NCBI GenBank assembly: GCA_039923155.1
Contig: JBDTDI010000079.1
Location: 1-7,161 of the forward strand
Length of the DNA: 7,161 nucleotides
From: Rhodococcus_D sp039923155
GTDB lineage: Bacteria > Actinomycetota > Actinomycetes > Mycobacteriales > Mycobacteriaceae
Reading direction: 5' to 3'
Both the position numbers and the translations under genes were made by a program. Positions 1 to 6,151 of the stretch are shown here, in pieces. The notes below the pieces were generated by a model, which searched no databases, had not been told where the DNA came from, and saw only the letters and a program-made list of their open reading frames with translations. The first letter of the stretch is position 1; each line of letters opens with the position of its first letter.

Positions 1-186
1 CTGACGGTCGCTGAGCAGCTGCGCGGCGACGACGACGACCGCCGCCACCAGGTGCGCGACCACCACCCCGGTCTGCGGGCCCGGCCGGGACCGCGCGTCG
101 GCCACCAGCGCGGCGCCGAGCACCACGAGCGCGAGGACCGCCACGCCGGCCGCCAGGACACCGGTGACGGCACGGAGAGCCCTCAC
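1..186 (-). CDS. Small hydrophobic membrane protein, 3' part missing
   Basis: The reading frame opens with GTG at 186-184 and stays open for 62 codons to the window edge, so only the N-terminal part is present. The start is set by a GTGA overlap: the GTG shares bases with the TGA (185-183) of the upstream nuclease gene, which suggests translational coupling. The protein begins MRALRAV, followed by a hydrophobic helix at about residues 7-29, a short polar loop with Arg and Pro (30-38), and a second hydrophobic stretch rich in Val and Ala at about 40-58. This looks like a multi-pass inner-membrane protein with a short cytoplasmic N terminus. I do not recognise a family. Its position as last visible gene of the PH/PHP/nuclease operon is the only functional clue. 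Confidence 0.7.
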   Translation of the reverse strand, partial: MRALRAVTGVLAAGVAVLALVVLGAALVADARSRPGPQTGVVVAHLVAAVVVVAAQLLSDRQ

Positions 187-1067
187 GGGGCGAGGCCCGC
201 CCACGGCTCCCGGCGCGGTGAGGCCGCTGCGCCCTCCGGGCAGCTGCGTCGAAAGTCGCACCACGAGCAGGACGGCGCGGGACGGGGCGGGAACAGCACC
301 TCGGGGTCGCCGCCCGCCACCAGGCTCTTGGTGGCTCGGGCGATGGCCTGCGCCTGCTCCTGCGCGTGCTGCACCGCCTGCGCCAGCGTGGCGGGGGTGT
401 GGTCGAAGCCGTGCACCTCGCCGGTGGGCAGGTGGTGCAGCTCCACCCGGCTGCAGGGGCGCCGCAGCGTGTGCCGGCTGGCCAGCACGTACAGCGCGAG
501 CGCCTGCGAACCGGCGGCGGCGGCGACGCTGAGCCCACGCTGCCCGGTCTTGTAGTCCACGACCACCACCTCCGCGGCGTCAGGTGCCGGCGGCCGGTGC
601 TGGCCCCGGGAACGGGCGTCGATGCGATCCACCCGTCCCTCCACCACCAGCTCCCCCACCGGCGCGGACACCCAGCGTTCCAGGCCGACCGCATCCACCT
701 CCCGGGGATCGTGGTCGCTGACGTAGCCGGCGACCCAGTCCTGCGCGCGAGCCCGGTAGACGGCCTGTTGCGCGGCGTCGGCAAAGCCTTCGCCGGTCCA
801 CGCCGCGGCTAGGGCAGCCTGCGCCACGGAGGCCGTGCGCCGAGCCGGCGGGGTGGCGTAGAAGGTGCGCAACGCCGCATGGACGACCGCGCCGAGGGTG
901 CTGTGCGCCCACGGCCCGCCCCGTGGCGGCGTCGGTCGGTCGAGGTAGGTCATCCGAAACCGGCGCTTGCACCCCGCCCACGTGGCGAGCCTGGACGGGG
1001 TCACCTTGAGCAGCTGGGTGGGCATCCCGACCAGCGAGAGCTGATCGGGCCCCGGTGCCGCGACCAC
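183..1067 (-). CDS. RecB-like PD-(D/E)XK nuclease with Fe-S cluster signature
   Basis: Predicted cytoplasmic DNA nuclease of the PD-(D/E)XK (RecB/AddB C-terminal, Cas4-like) superfamily, 294 residues from this start. The usual motifs appear in order: a conserved His (H63 in GAVVHAAL), the metal-binding Asp (D147 in GRVDRID), the D-x-K core (D171 and K173 in VVVDYKTG) and a following helix with Q188 and Y193. C33 (GCKRRF) together with C267, C270 and C276 (C-x2-C-x5-C) is the layout known to hold a 4Fe-4S cluster in AddB and Cas4 nucleases. The protein is a stand-alone nuclease domain with no helicase part. The GTG at 1067 lies 3 bases after the PHP stop. An ATG at 1025 (MPTQLLKVTPSRL) is an alternative that fits my recollection of homologue starts. 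Substrate and pathway are unknown, with repair or end processing likely. Confidence 0.87.
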   Translation of the reverse strand: MVAAPGPDQLSLVGMPTQLLKVTPSRLATWAGCKRRFRMTYLDRPTPPRGGPWAHSTLGAVVHAALRTFYATPPARRTASVAQAALAAAWTGEGFADAAQQAVYRARAQDWVAGYVSDHDPREVDAVGLERWVSAPVGELVVEGRVDRIDARSRGQHRPPAPDAAEVVVVDYKTGQRGLSVAAAAGSQALALYVLASRHTLRRPCSRVELHHLPTGEVHGFDHTPATLAQAVQHAQEQAQAIARATKSLVAGGDPEVLFPPRPAPSCSWCDFRRSCPEGAAASPRREPWAGLAP

Positions 1068-1070
1068 GCC

Positions 1071-1964
1071 TCAGCCCCCCGTCACCAGGTCGACGCCACG
1101 GGCACGGGCGACCAGGCGGGTGAAGGCGTCAGCACTGGTCGTCTCCGCGCCGAGCGACACCGTCTTGTTGCTGCCGTGGTAGTCCGACGAGCCGGTGGCG
1201 ACGAGACCCAGCTCGTCTGCCACCTCCCGCAGCCGTGCCCGGTCGGGTGGGGTGTGCTCGGGGTGATCCACCTCGAGCCCGGTCATCCCCGCTGCCCCCA
1301 GTGCGGCCAGCGTGGCCTCCGAGAGCACCCCGCCGCGGGTGCGGGCCCGGGCGTGCGCCAGCGTGCTGACCCCACCGGCCGCGGTGACCATGCGCACCGC
1401 CGTCATCAGCGCGAGGTCCTGCTTGGCCTCGTAGTAGGGGCTCGACTGCGCCAGCACCCCGGCGAAGGCCTCGTCCATGGTGCGCACGTAGCCGGCGGCG
1501 ACCAGGGCCTGGCCCAGGTGGGGACGCCCGACGGACTCACCGGCCGCGGCGAGCACGGCCTCCGGGTCGATGGGCAGTCCGTCGTCGGCCATCCGCTGCG
1601 CCATGACCCGTGCCCGCCGGGCCCGGTCCCCCCGCAGCCGGGTCAGCTCGTCGGCCAGCTCGGGTGCGGAGGGATCGAACAGGTGCGCCAGCAGGTGCAC
1701 CGAGATCTCCCCCGACTCGTCCCCCGCCTCGCCGTGGTGCACGCACGACAGCTCGGCCCCCCGCACCAACGTCAACCCGGTCGGCAGGGCCGCCTCCGCC
1801 TCCGCCCACCCCGCGACGGTGTCGTGATCGGTGATGGCCACGACGTCGAGACCGGCCGCCGCGGCGCGGGCCACGAGCTCGGCCGGGGTGTCAGTGCCGT
1901 CGGAGGCGTTCGTGTGGCAGTGGAGATCGATCCCGGACCCGTGCACACCCCCAGTGTCGCCCAC
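1071..1964 (-). CDS. PHP-domain metal-dependent phosphoesterase
   Basis: Member of the PHP (polymerase and histidinol phosphatase) superfamily, 297 residues, close to the YciV/RNase AM and nucleoside 3',5'-bisphosphate phosphatase branch. These enzymes bind two or three metal ions and hydrolyse phosphate esters or short RNAs. The metal-site motifs are all present: H15-x-H17 (DLHCHTNASDG), D46-H47-D48 (AITDHDT), E71 (RGAELS), a His near 90-94 (SVHLLAH), R147-P-H149, H204 (TLAHAR), the GLEVDHPEHTP segment (229-239) and D261-x-H263 (GSSDYHG). It should therefore be active. The GTG start at 1964 gives a short N-terminal extension; GTG at 1946 is possible and neither has a clear Shine-Dalgarno. 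The gene lies 25 bases after the PH gene and 3 bases before the nuclease gene, so the two hydrolases are probably made together. The natural substrate cannot be read from the sequence. Confidence 0.9.
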   Translation of the reverse strand: MGDTGGVHGSGIDLHCHTNASDGTDTPAELVARAAAAGLDVVAITDHDTVAGWAEAEAALPTGLTLVRGAELSCVHHGEAGDESGEISVHLLAHLFDPSAPELADELTRLRGDRARRARVMAQRMADDGLPIDPEAVLAAAGESVGRPHLGQALVAAGYVRTMDEAFAGVLAQSSPYYEAKQDLALMTAVRMVTAAGGVSTLAHARARTRGGVLSEATLAALGAAGMTGLEVDHPEHTPPDRARLREVADELGLVATGSSDYHGSNKTVSLGAETTSADAFTRLVARARGVDLVTGG

Positions 1965-1989
1965 CGGTCATCCCGCTCGCCCGCCGGAC

Positions 1990-2490
1990 TCACTCCTGCT
2001 CGACCGCGCCGCGGCTGAACACCAGCCTGGTCAGCTCGGCGCGCATGTCGTCGTTCCAGGGCAGGTAGTGCACCCGGTTCAGTGCGTCGTCCTCACCAGC
2101 CGACTCCACCTTCATGGAGGCGTACCCGAGCACGCGACCCGCCGGGGAGTGGGTGAACGTCAGGTCGGTCACCTTGCGCAGCGGCATCATCGTCACCGTC
2201 CTGGTCACGATGCCCTGGGTCAGCAGCATCCGGCTCGTGGTGACCTCCAGTCGCTCCACCCACCACGACCGCAGCACGAAGCCCAGGTGCGCGAGCACGG
2301 CGGCGCTGGAGTACCAGAGGACGTTCTGCACCACGACCGCATCGTCGGGGACCCTCAGCTGCACCCACAGCAGGACCACCACGACGACCGCCGCGCGCAG
2401 CGTGGGCCAGACGAGCACCGCCGCGTGCCTGCGCACGGAGATGCGCAGCTGTTCACCGGGCACGAGGTGCTCGACGTCGCCCAGCCGCAC
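1990..2490 (-). CDS. Bacterial PH-domain membrane protein (bPH2/DUF304 type)
   Basis: A 166-residue membrane protein of the YdbS/YdbT-like bacterial PH-domain group (PF03703). Two hydrophobic helices sit at about residues 24-47 (rich in Val and Leu) and 52-74, then a PH-like domain follows at about 78-155 with the family pattern: WWVERLEVTTSRMLLTQGI, a T-R-T segment, MMPLRKVTDL, and GYASMKVESAG near the end. The domain should face the cytoplasm. The function of this group is not well defined; some members matter for membrane stress or bacteriocin resistance. The start is GTG at 2490, 13 bases after the stop of the small membrane protein gene, with only a weak ribosome binding site, so it may depend on reinitiation. 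The spacing fits one operon with the flanking genes. Confidence 0.85.
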   Translation of the reverse strand: MRLGDVEHLVPGEQLRISVRRHAAVLVWPTLRAAVVVVVLLWVQLRVPDDAVVVQNVLWYSSAAVLAHLGFVLRSWWVERLEVTTSRMLLTQGIVTRTVTMMPLRKVTDLTFTHSPAGRVLGYASMKVESAGEDDALNRVHYLPWNDDMRAELTRLVFSRGAVEQE

Positions 2491-2503
2491 GGTGCGCCGA
2501 GGC

Positions 2504-2662
2504 TCAGAACAGGGAGGTGACGAACGTGGACATCGAGCTGGCGGCGCTGGCGACCACCCGGCCGGCGCCCTTCACCGCGTCCGCCGAGGCGACCGGTTGC
2601 GTCAGCACGTAGAAAATGACGAATGCGAGCACGAGGACACTCACGACCTTCTTCACGTTCAC
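2504..2662 (-). CDS. 52-residue single-helix membrane or secreted protein
   Basis: A short protein beginning VNVKKVV, with two lysines before a hydrophobic segment at about residues 6-20 (including VLVLAFVIFYVL), then TQP, an ADAVKGAG segment and a small amphipathic tail ending FVTSLF. I recall short actinobacterial proteins of this design (Lys-rich start, one helix, LTQP, ADAVKGAG, F-x-TSL end), though no function is established. The helix could be a membrane anchor or a signal peptide; no cleavage site is clear. GTG at 2662 was chosen because a GGAG at 2671-2668 sits 5 bases before it. The in-frame GTG at 2656 would be 11 bases away. A longer frame reaching to 2722 lacks these signals and has an Arg-rich, non-conserved look. 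It lies 13 bases before the PH-domain gene, which suggests a joint membrane role. Confidence 0.75.
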   Translation of the reverse strand: MNVKKVVSVLVLAFVIFYVLTQPVASADAVKGAGRVVASAASSMSTFVTSLF

Positions 2663-2746
2663 GTCTGCTCCGGCTGCACCGCACCGTCCTACCGCACGCG
2701 AGCGGACAAGTGGGCGCGCCACGCCGCGCGACGCGTCGGCGGGTCC
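2663..2746 (-). other. 84-bp gap, possible internal operon promoter
   Basis: This gap separates the MaoC stop from the small membrane protein start and is the largest gap within the minus-strand block. On the minus strand TAGGAC (2691-2686) could act as a weak -10 element, with no convincing -35. The gap also holds two perfect short palindromes, GGCGCGCC (2713-2720) and CGACGCGTCG (2729-2738), which are common by chance at this GC content. There is no hairpin followed by a T run. Whether the five downstream genes have their own promoter remains open. Confidence 0.25.
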
Positions 2747-3250
2747 TCAGCGCAACGGCTGCGGTCGACCCGGCTGCTCTCCACCGCGCTCGTCGCCGTA
2801 GGCGCGCTTGGGCACCATCACCCGCCGCCGGAACACGCAGACCACCGTGCCGTCCTGGGTGTACCCGGTCGTCTCGACGTACACGATCCCGCGGTCGTTC
2901 TTGGACCGCGACTCGGTCTTGTCCAGCACCGTGGTCTCTCCGTAGATGGTGTCGCCGTGGAAGGTCGGGCGCAGGTGCTTGAGGCTCTCCACCTCGAGGT
3001 TGGCGATCGCCTTGCCCGACACGTCAGCCACGCTCATCCCCAGCAGCAGGGAGTAGACGTAGTTCCCGACCACGACGTTCTTGCCGAACTCGGTGGCCTC
3101 AGCCGCGTAGTGCGCGTCGAGGTGCAGCGGGTGGTGGTTCATCGTGAGCAGACAGAACAGGTGGTCGTCGTACTCGGTGACCGTCTTGCCGGGCCAGTGC
3201 TTGTACACCGCTCCGACCTCGAACTCCTCGTAGTAGCGCCCGAACTGCAC
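2747..3250 (-). CDS. MaoC-family (hot-dog fold) acyl-CoA dehydratase-like protein
   Basis: A 167-residue MaoC-like protein, the group of R-specific enoyl-CoA hydratases and mesaconyl-CoA hydratases that act on CoA thioesters in the cytoplasm. It opens FGRYYEEFEVG, as many single-domain members do. The active-site helix reads LLTMNHHPLHLDAHYAA (residues 34-50): the catalytic His is kept (H43), but the position usually held by Asp is N38, and the usual H-G pair that follows is replaced by V-G-N in the segment after 55. It continues with NLEVESLKHLRPTFHGDTIYGET and a Q-D-G-T-V-V-C-V-F-R-R-R segment typical of the family. The GTG at 3250 has an AAGGAGA ribosome site at 3262-3256, which rules out the longer open frame running back over corA. 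It closely resembles the mycobacterial Rv2499c type. The substrate is unknown, and hydratase activity is uncertain because of N38. Confidence 0.87.
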   Translation of the reverse strand: MQFGRYYEEFEVGAVYKHWPGKTVTEYDDHLFCLLTMNHHPLHLDAHYAAEATEFGKNVVVGNYVYSLLLGMSVADVSGKAIANLEVESLKHLRPTFHGDTIYGETTVLDKTESRSKNDRGIVYVETTGYTQDGTVVCVFRRRVMVPKRAYGDERGGEQPGRPQPLR

Positions 3251-3373
3251 GATGGTCTCCTTCCCGGCGGTCGCCTTCTCACCCGTGATCAGTCCTCTGT
3301 GTGACCGCCACGCGCGTAAAGTCGCCCGGCGACCCCGCAAGGGCCCCGACCGCACACCACAGGGAGGTGTCTC
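3251..3373. promoter_or_regulatory. Divergent control region between MaoC gene and corA
   Basis: This 123-bp region carries both ribosome binding sites at its ends and must hold the corA promoter. On the plus strand, TAAAGT at 3317-3322 matches the actinobacterial -10 pattern TANNNT; a start of transcription near 3329 would leave a leader of about 45 bases. No good -35 hexamer lies 17 bases upstream. I could not find a convincing promoter for the MaoC gene on the other strand. The leader is too short to hold an M-box magnesium riboswitch, and none was seen. Confidence 0.35.
3361..3368 (+). promoter_or_regulatory. Strong ribosome binding site of corA
   Basis: AGGGAGGT lies 5 bases before the GTG at 3374 and is nearly perfect against the anti-Shine-Dalgarno sequence. 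It decides the corA start, as another frame in this region opens at 3301 without such a site. Confidence 0.8.
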
Positions 3374-4444
3374 GTGCCCGCTCTGCCCTCGCTGCGGACC
3401 CCGAACCGGCCGCGTCGCGCAGCACCGGAAGCGACCGCGAGCCTCCCCGACCACGTGGTGGACTGCGCGATCTACGTCGACGGTCACCGCCAGCCCGGAC
3501 GGTGGACGCACGCCAGCGCGCTGGCCGAGGTCCGCCGCCGCGGACAGGGCTACGTGTGGATGGGGCTGCACGCGCCCGACGAGGCCGAGATGACCAGCGT
3601 CGCCACCACGTTCGGGCTGCACGAGCTCGCCGCGGAGGACGCGGTCCACGCCCACCAGCGGCCCAAGCTGGAGCGCTACGACGACACGCTGTTCATGGTG
3701 CTCAAGACGTTGAGCTACGTCGACCACGAGTCGATCACCACGGCGAAGGCGATCGTCGCCTCGGGCGAGATCATGGTCTTCCTGGGCCGCGACTTCGTGG
3801 TCACCGTCCGCCACGGGGCCCACTCCGAGCTCTCCAGCATGCGCCAGGCGCTGGAGTGCGACCCGGCCAAGCTCGCGCGCGGGCCGGCGGCCGTGCTGCA
3901 CGCGCTGGCCGACCACGTGGTCGACTCCTACGTCGCACTGGCCAGCGCGGTCGAGGATGACATCGACGCGCTCGAGGAGCAGGTCTTCTCGCCGCGAACC
4001 ACGGTGGACATCGAGCAGATCTACCTGCTGAAGCGGGAGGTCGTGGAGTTCCGGCGGGCCGTGTCACCGCTGGCCGCACCGCTGCAGATGCTGGTCAGCG
4101 ACCGCAGCGAGCTCGTCCCCAAGGAGGTGCGTCGCTACTTCCGCGACGTCGACGACCACCAGACCGCGGTGGCCGAGCGGGTCGCCGCCTTCGACGAGGT
4201 CCTCACCTCGCTCGTCGACGCCGCGCTGGGCAAGGTGTCGGTGCAGCAGAACAACGACATGCGCAAGATCGCCTCCTACGCCGCGATCATCACCGTGCCG
4301 ACGATGATCGCCGGGGTCTACGGGATGAACTTCACCCACCTGCCCTTCCTCGACTCGCTGGTGGGCATGTGGGTGTGCATCGGGGTCATGGTGGGCGCCA
4401 GCGCAGCGCTGTGGCGGGGCTTCCGGCGCAGCGGCTGGCTGTAG
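3374..4444 (+). CDS. corA: CorA-family magnesium/cobalt channel
   Basis: A 356-residue CorA protein (PF01544), which forms a homopentamer in the cytoplasmic membrane and lets Mg2+ (also Co2+ and Ni2+) into the cell. The large cytoplasmic domain covers about residues 30-290 and carries the stretch EDAVHAHQRPKLERYDD, which I recall as nearly the same in M. tuberculosis Rv1239c, and a long helix with IYLLKREVVEFRRAVSPL. Helix TM1 follows QQNNDMRKIASYAA at about 299-316 and ends with the pore signature Y316-G317-M318-N319-F320. TM2 is at about 329-349, then a basic tail GFRRSGWL. One feature is unusual: the outer loop usually reads MPEL after GMNF, while here it is L323-P324-F325-L326-D327, so the loop Glu is missing. 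The gene is monocistronic as far as visible and ends 18 bp from the convergent DUF2332 gene, with no clear terminator hairpin between them. Confidence 0.95.
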   Translation: MPALPSLRTPNRPRRAAPEATASLPDHVVDCAIYVDGHRQPGRWTHASALAEVRRRGQGYVWMGLHAPDEAEMTSVATTFGLHELAAEDAVHAHQRPKLERYDDTLFMVLKTLSYVDHESITTAKAIVASGEIMVFLGRDFVVTVRHGAHSELSSMRQALECDPAKLARGPAAVLHALADHVVDSYVALASAVEDDIDALEEQVFSPRTTVDIEQIYLLKREVVEFRRAVSPLAAPLQMLVSDRSELVPKEVRRYFRDVDDHQTAVAERVAAFDEVLTSLVDAALGKVSVQQNNDMRKIASYAAIITVPTMIAGVYGMNFTHLPFLDSLVGMWVCIGVMVGASAALWRGFRRSGWL

Positions 4445-4462
4445 CGGCTCCGTGTCGGCGGG

Positions 4463-5509
4463 TCAGCCCCAGTGGAACGGGCTCCCGTGCCCCGCTCCCA
4501 CGCCCAGCAGCTCGGTCCCGGACCCGGTGGGCCACACCCGCAGCCGCAGCTCGAACCGGTAGGCCTGCGAAGCCCCCGGTTCGGCGCGCACCGGTTCGTA
4601 GGTCAGCAGGGCCAGCGGTGCGTGGATGCTCGCCCGGGTTGCCGCTGCGGCCAGCACGGCACGCGCCCGCTCGCGCTCGGCGGCGCTGACGTACTGCCAC
4701 ACCACCGAGTGCCACACCACCGTGAGCTCGCCCAGGTGGGCGTGAGCGAGCTCTGCGCCAAGGAAGTCTGCGGCCGAGAGCGGTTGCACCGCCACCGGTT
4801 CCGCCTGGGCCAGGGTCATCGCGGCCCGCAGGCGCTCCCAGCGGGCCAGGTCGTCGGCCCACACGAAGGAGGCCAGGTGCTCACGGCCGTCGGTGGTGCT
4901 CACGTCGACCGGCTGCAGGTCACACGCAGCCCGGTGGCTGATGCGCAACGGACGCTCGAGGTCGACGGAGGGGAGTCCGGTCCAGCCCGGGTCGAGGACG
5001 AGCCCGGAGTCGGTCTGCCCCCGCACGCGACCCCCGACGACCAGTCCGATCCGGTCCGGCCGCAGGTTCAACCCCGCGCTGGCGCCAACCTCCAGCAGTC
5101 GGACGGGCAGCTTGCCGCACCGCTGCGCGGCCACCTGCAGCCCACCCCAGAGCGGCCCGCACCGGCCGACCTCGTTGGTCTGCACCCCCGTCTCCGCCAT
5201 CCACCGCCGCACCTGGGTCGTGTTCTCGCCCAACGCCTCCGCGGCGGCCGGCCAGAGCTGGGCCCGGTTGAGCACGCCCCCGACGCTGGGGTAGAGCAGC
5301 GCCAGCCTCGGCGCGTGACGGCTCAGCACCAGCCGGTGCACGGCGGCCACGAACCGCAGCTCGGGCACGGCCGCGGGCGGGAGGCCGCCCAGCCCGTCGA
5401 ACACCGTCGCCACGATCCCGCCGGCCTCCAGGTCGTCGGCGGCGGAGCGCATCAGCTCGTCGTTCAGTGGGCTCGTGGACCCGGCCCGAAGGCGGTCGAG
5501 CAGCGTCAC
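4463..5509 (-). CDS. DUF2332-family protein, possible SAM-binding fold
   Basis: A 348-residue cytoplasmic protein of the DUF2332 family (PF10094), whose function is not established. The start is GTG at 5509-5507, overlapping the TGA (5508-5506) of the SUFU gene as GTGA, so translation is likely coupled; the open frame extends further upstream but only in SUFU's shadow. An N-terminal helical part (about 1-125) includes LLYPSVGG and the segment NEVGRCGPLWGGL. A Rossmann-like motif follows at 136-149, VRLLEVGASAGLNL, resembling motif I of class I methyltransferases. A later hydrophobic strand (261-273, ELTVVWHSVVWQY) precedes an alternating helix-strand region with LALLTYEPV and a C terminus ending GSPFHWG. 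Length is normal for the family. It is convergent with corA. An enzyme using S-adenosylmethionine is an inference from motif shape only. Confidence 0.88.
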   Translation of the reverse strand: MTLLDRLRAGSTSPLNDELMRSAADDLEAGGIVATVFDGLGGLPPAAVPELRFVAAVHRLVLSRHAPRLALLYPSVGGVLNRAQLWPAAAEALGENTTQVRRWMAETGVQTNEVGRCGPLWGGLQVAAQRCGKLPVRLLEVGASAGLNLRPDRIGLVVGGRVRGQTDSGLVLDPGWTGLPSVDLERPLRISHRAACDLQPVDVSTTDGREHLASFVWADDLARWERLRAAMTLAQAEPVAVQPLSAADFLGAELAHAHLGELTVVWHSVVWQYVSAAERERARAVLAAAATRASIHAPLALLTYEPVRAEPGASQAYRFELRLRVWPTGSGTELLGVGAGHGSPFHWG

Positions 5510-6075
5510 AGGGTGACCGCGGACCGGTCGGGGTCGCTCACGTCCACACCCGCCTCGGCCCAGGCCTGGCGCAGCGCGTCGGCCCCCCGCAGCCGCACCC
5601 ACGCTGCCTCGGTGGCGGTCACCGGAGTCACCGACAGCAGCGCCACCGCATCCATCGGGGACTCGAGCCCGAGCTCGGGAACCGAGGAGACACCCAGCAG
5701 GACGGCGGTGAACGGCGCGTGCTCCCACAGCGGCTCGGACAGGTCCAGCAGCGAGTCGGACTGCAGCACCACACCCTCCACCGCGGGCGAGGACGCGAGC
5801 ACCGCGAGGCTGCGCAGGACCCCGTCGACCGGGCGCCGCACGGTGAGCACCAGCTCGGCCCGCGGTCCACGGACCGGATCGGCCACCACCGCGTCCGGAT
5901 CGCCCATGGGTGCTCGCGCGCAGCCGAGGGTCGCGTAGTGCACGAGGCCGTCGGCGTCGGGGGCAAAGCGCAGCACCTGCATCGACGCCACCCCGAGAAA
6001 GGTGACCGACGCCCGGACCGGGTCGGCCCCGAGGTGGGTCTGCAGGTGCTCGGACACCTTCGCCAGCACGTCCAC
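5506..6075 (-). CDS. SUFU (Suppressor of Fused) domain protein
   Basis: A bacterial SUFU-superfamily protein (PF05076), 189 residues from the GTG at 6075. Recognisable parts are LQTHLGADPVRASVTFLGV near the N terminus, GPRAELVLTVRR in the middle, SLAVLASSPAVEGVV, the LWEHAPFTAVLLG strand, and TPVTATEAAWVRLRGADAL before a short tail. Bacterial SUFU proteins include immunity proteins of polymorphic toxin systems, but many actinobacterial copies are single chromosomal genes without a toxin nearby, and none is visible here. The reading frame can be extended to a TTG at 6117, adding MPRARRRRTCCDGG, which looks like non-coding GC-rich sequence; GTG at 6069 is another option. All starts lack a strong ribosome site. 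The gene is first of a two-gene operon with DUF2332 and is divergent from lpqY. Confidence 0.85.
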   Translation of the reverse strand: MDVLAKVSEHLQTHLGADPVRASVTFLGVASMQVLRFAPDADGLVHYATLGCARAPMGDPDAVVADPVRGPRAELVLTVRRPVDGVLRSLAVLASSPAVEGVVLQSDSLLDLSEPLWEHAPFTAVLLGVSSVPELGLESPMDAVALLSVTPVTATEAAWVRLRGADALRQAWAEAGVDVSDPDRSAVTL

Positions 6076-6151
6076 CCCGCCATCACAGCACGTCCGGCGC
6101 CGGCGGGCGCGGGGCAACCGAGGTCAGAAAGGGCCAAAAGTGGTGGGCCTC

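Noticed and set aside
183..1067. Cas4 or other CRISPR adaptation nuclease
   Set aside because: The Fe-S nuclease layout is shared with Cas4, but there are no repeats, cas1, cas2 or other cas genes in the window, and the neighbours are chromosomal housekeeping types.
879..2018. 379-codon open frame on the plus strand opposite the PHP and nuclease genes
   Set aside because: Composition is skewed to Arg, Gly, His and Pro with no motif, and the opposite strand has two well-supported enzymes.
2729..2738. Perfect 10-bp palindrome CGACGCGTCG in the gap before the small membrane gene
   Set aside because: Short CG-rich palindromes are expected by chance in DNA of this composition, and it has no clear promoter beside it.
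3251..3916. N-terminal extension of the MaoC frame across the corA gene
   Set aside because: The extension is the shadow of corA. The GTG at 3250 has an excellent ribosome binding site and the protein then starts as other MaoC proteins do.
4445..4462. Possible bidirectional terminator between corA and the DUF2332 gene
   Set aside because: The 18-bp gap and its flanks show no stable hairpin with a T run on either strand.
4472..5938. 488-codon open frame on the plus strand opposite DUF2332 and SUFU
   Set aside because: Its protein is low-complexity, rich in Arg, Gly, Pro, His and Gln, with no domain. It is the usual antisense shadow of high-GC coding DNA, while the minus-strand genes show clear families.
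5506..6075. Polymorphic toxin immunity locus
   Set aside because: SUFU proteins can be immunity proteins, but no toxin, PAAR, WXG or secretion-linked gene is visible, and the partner is a DUF2332 housekeeping-like gene.
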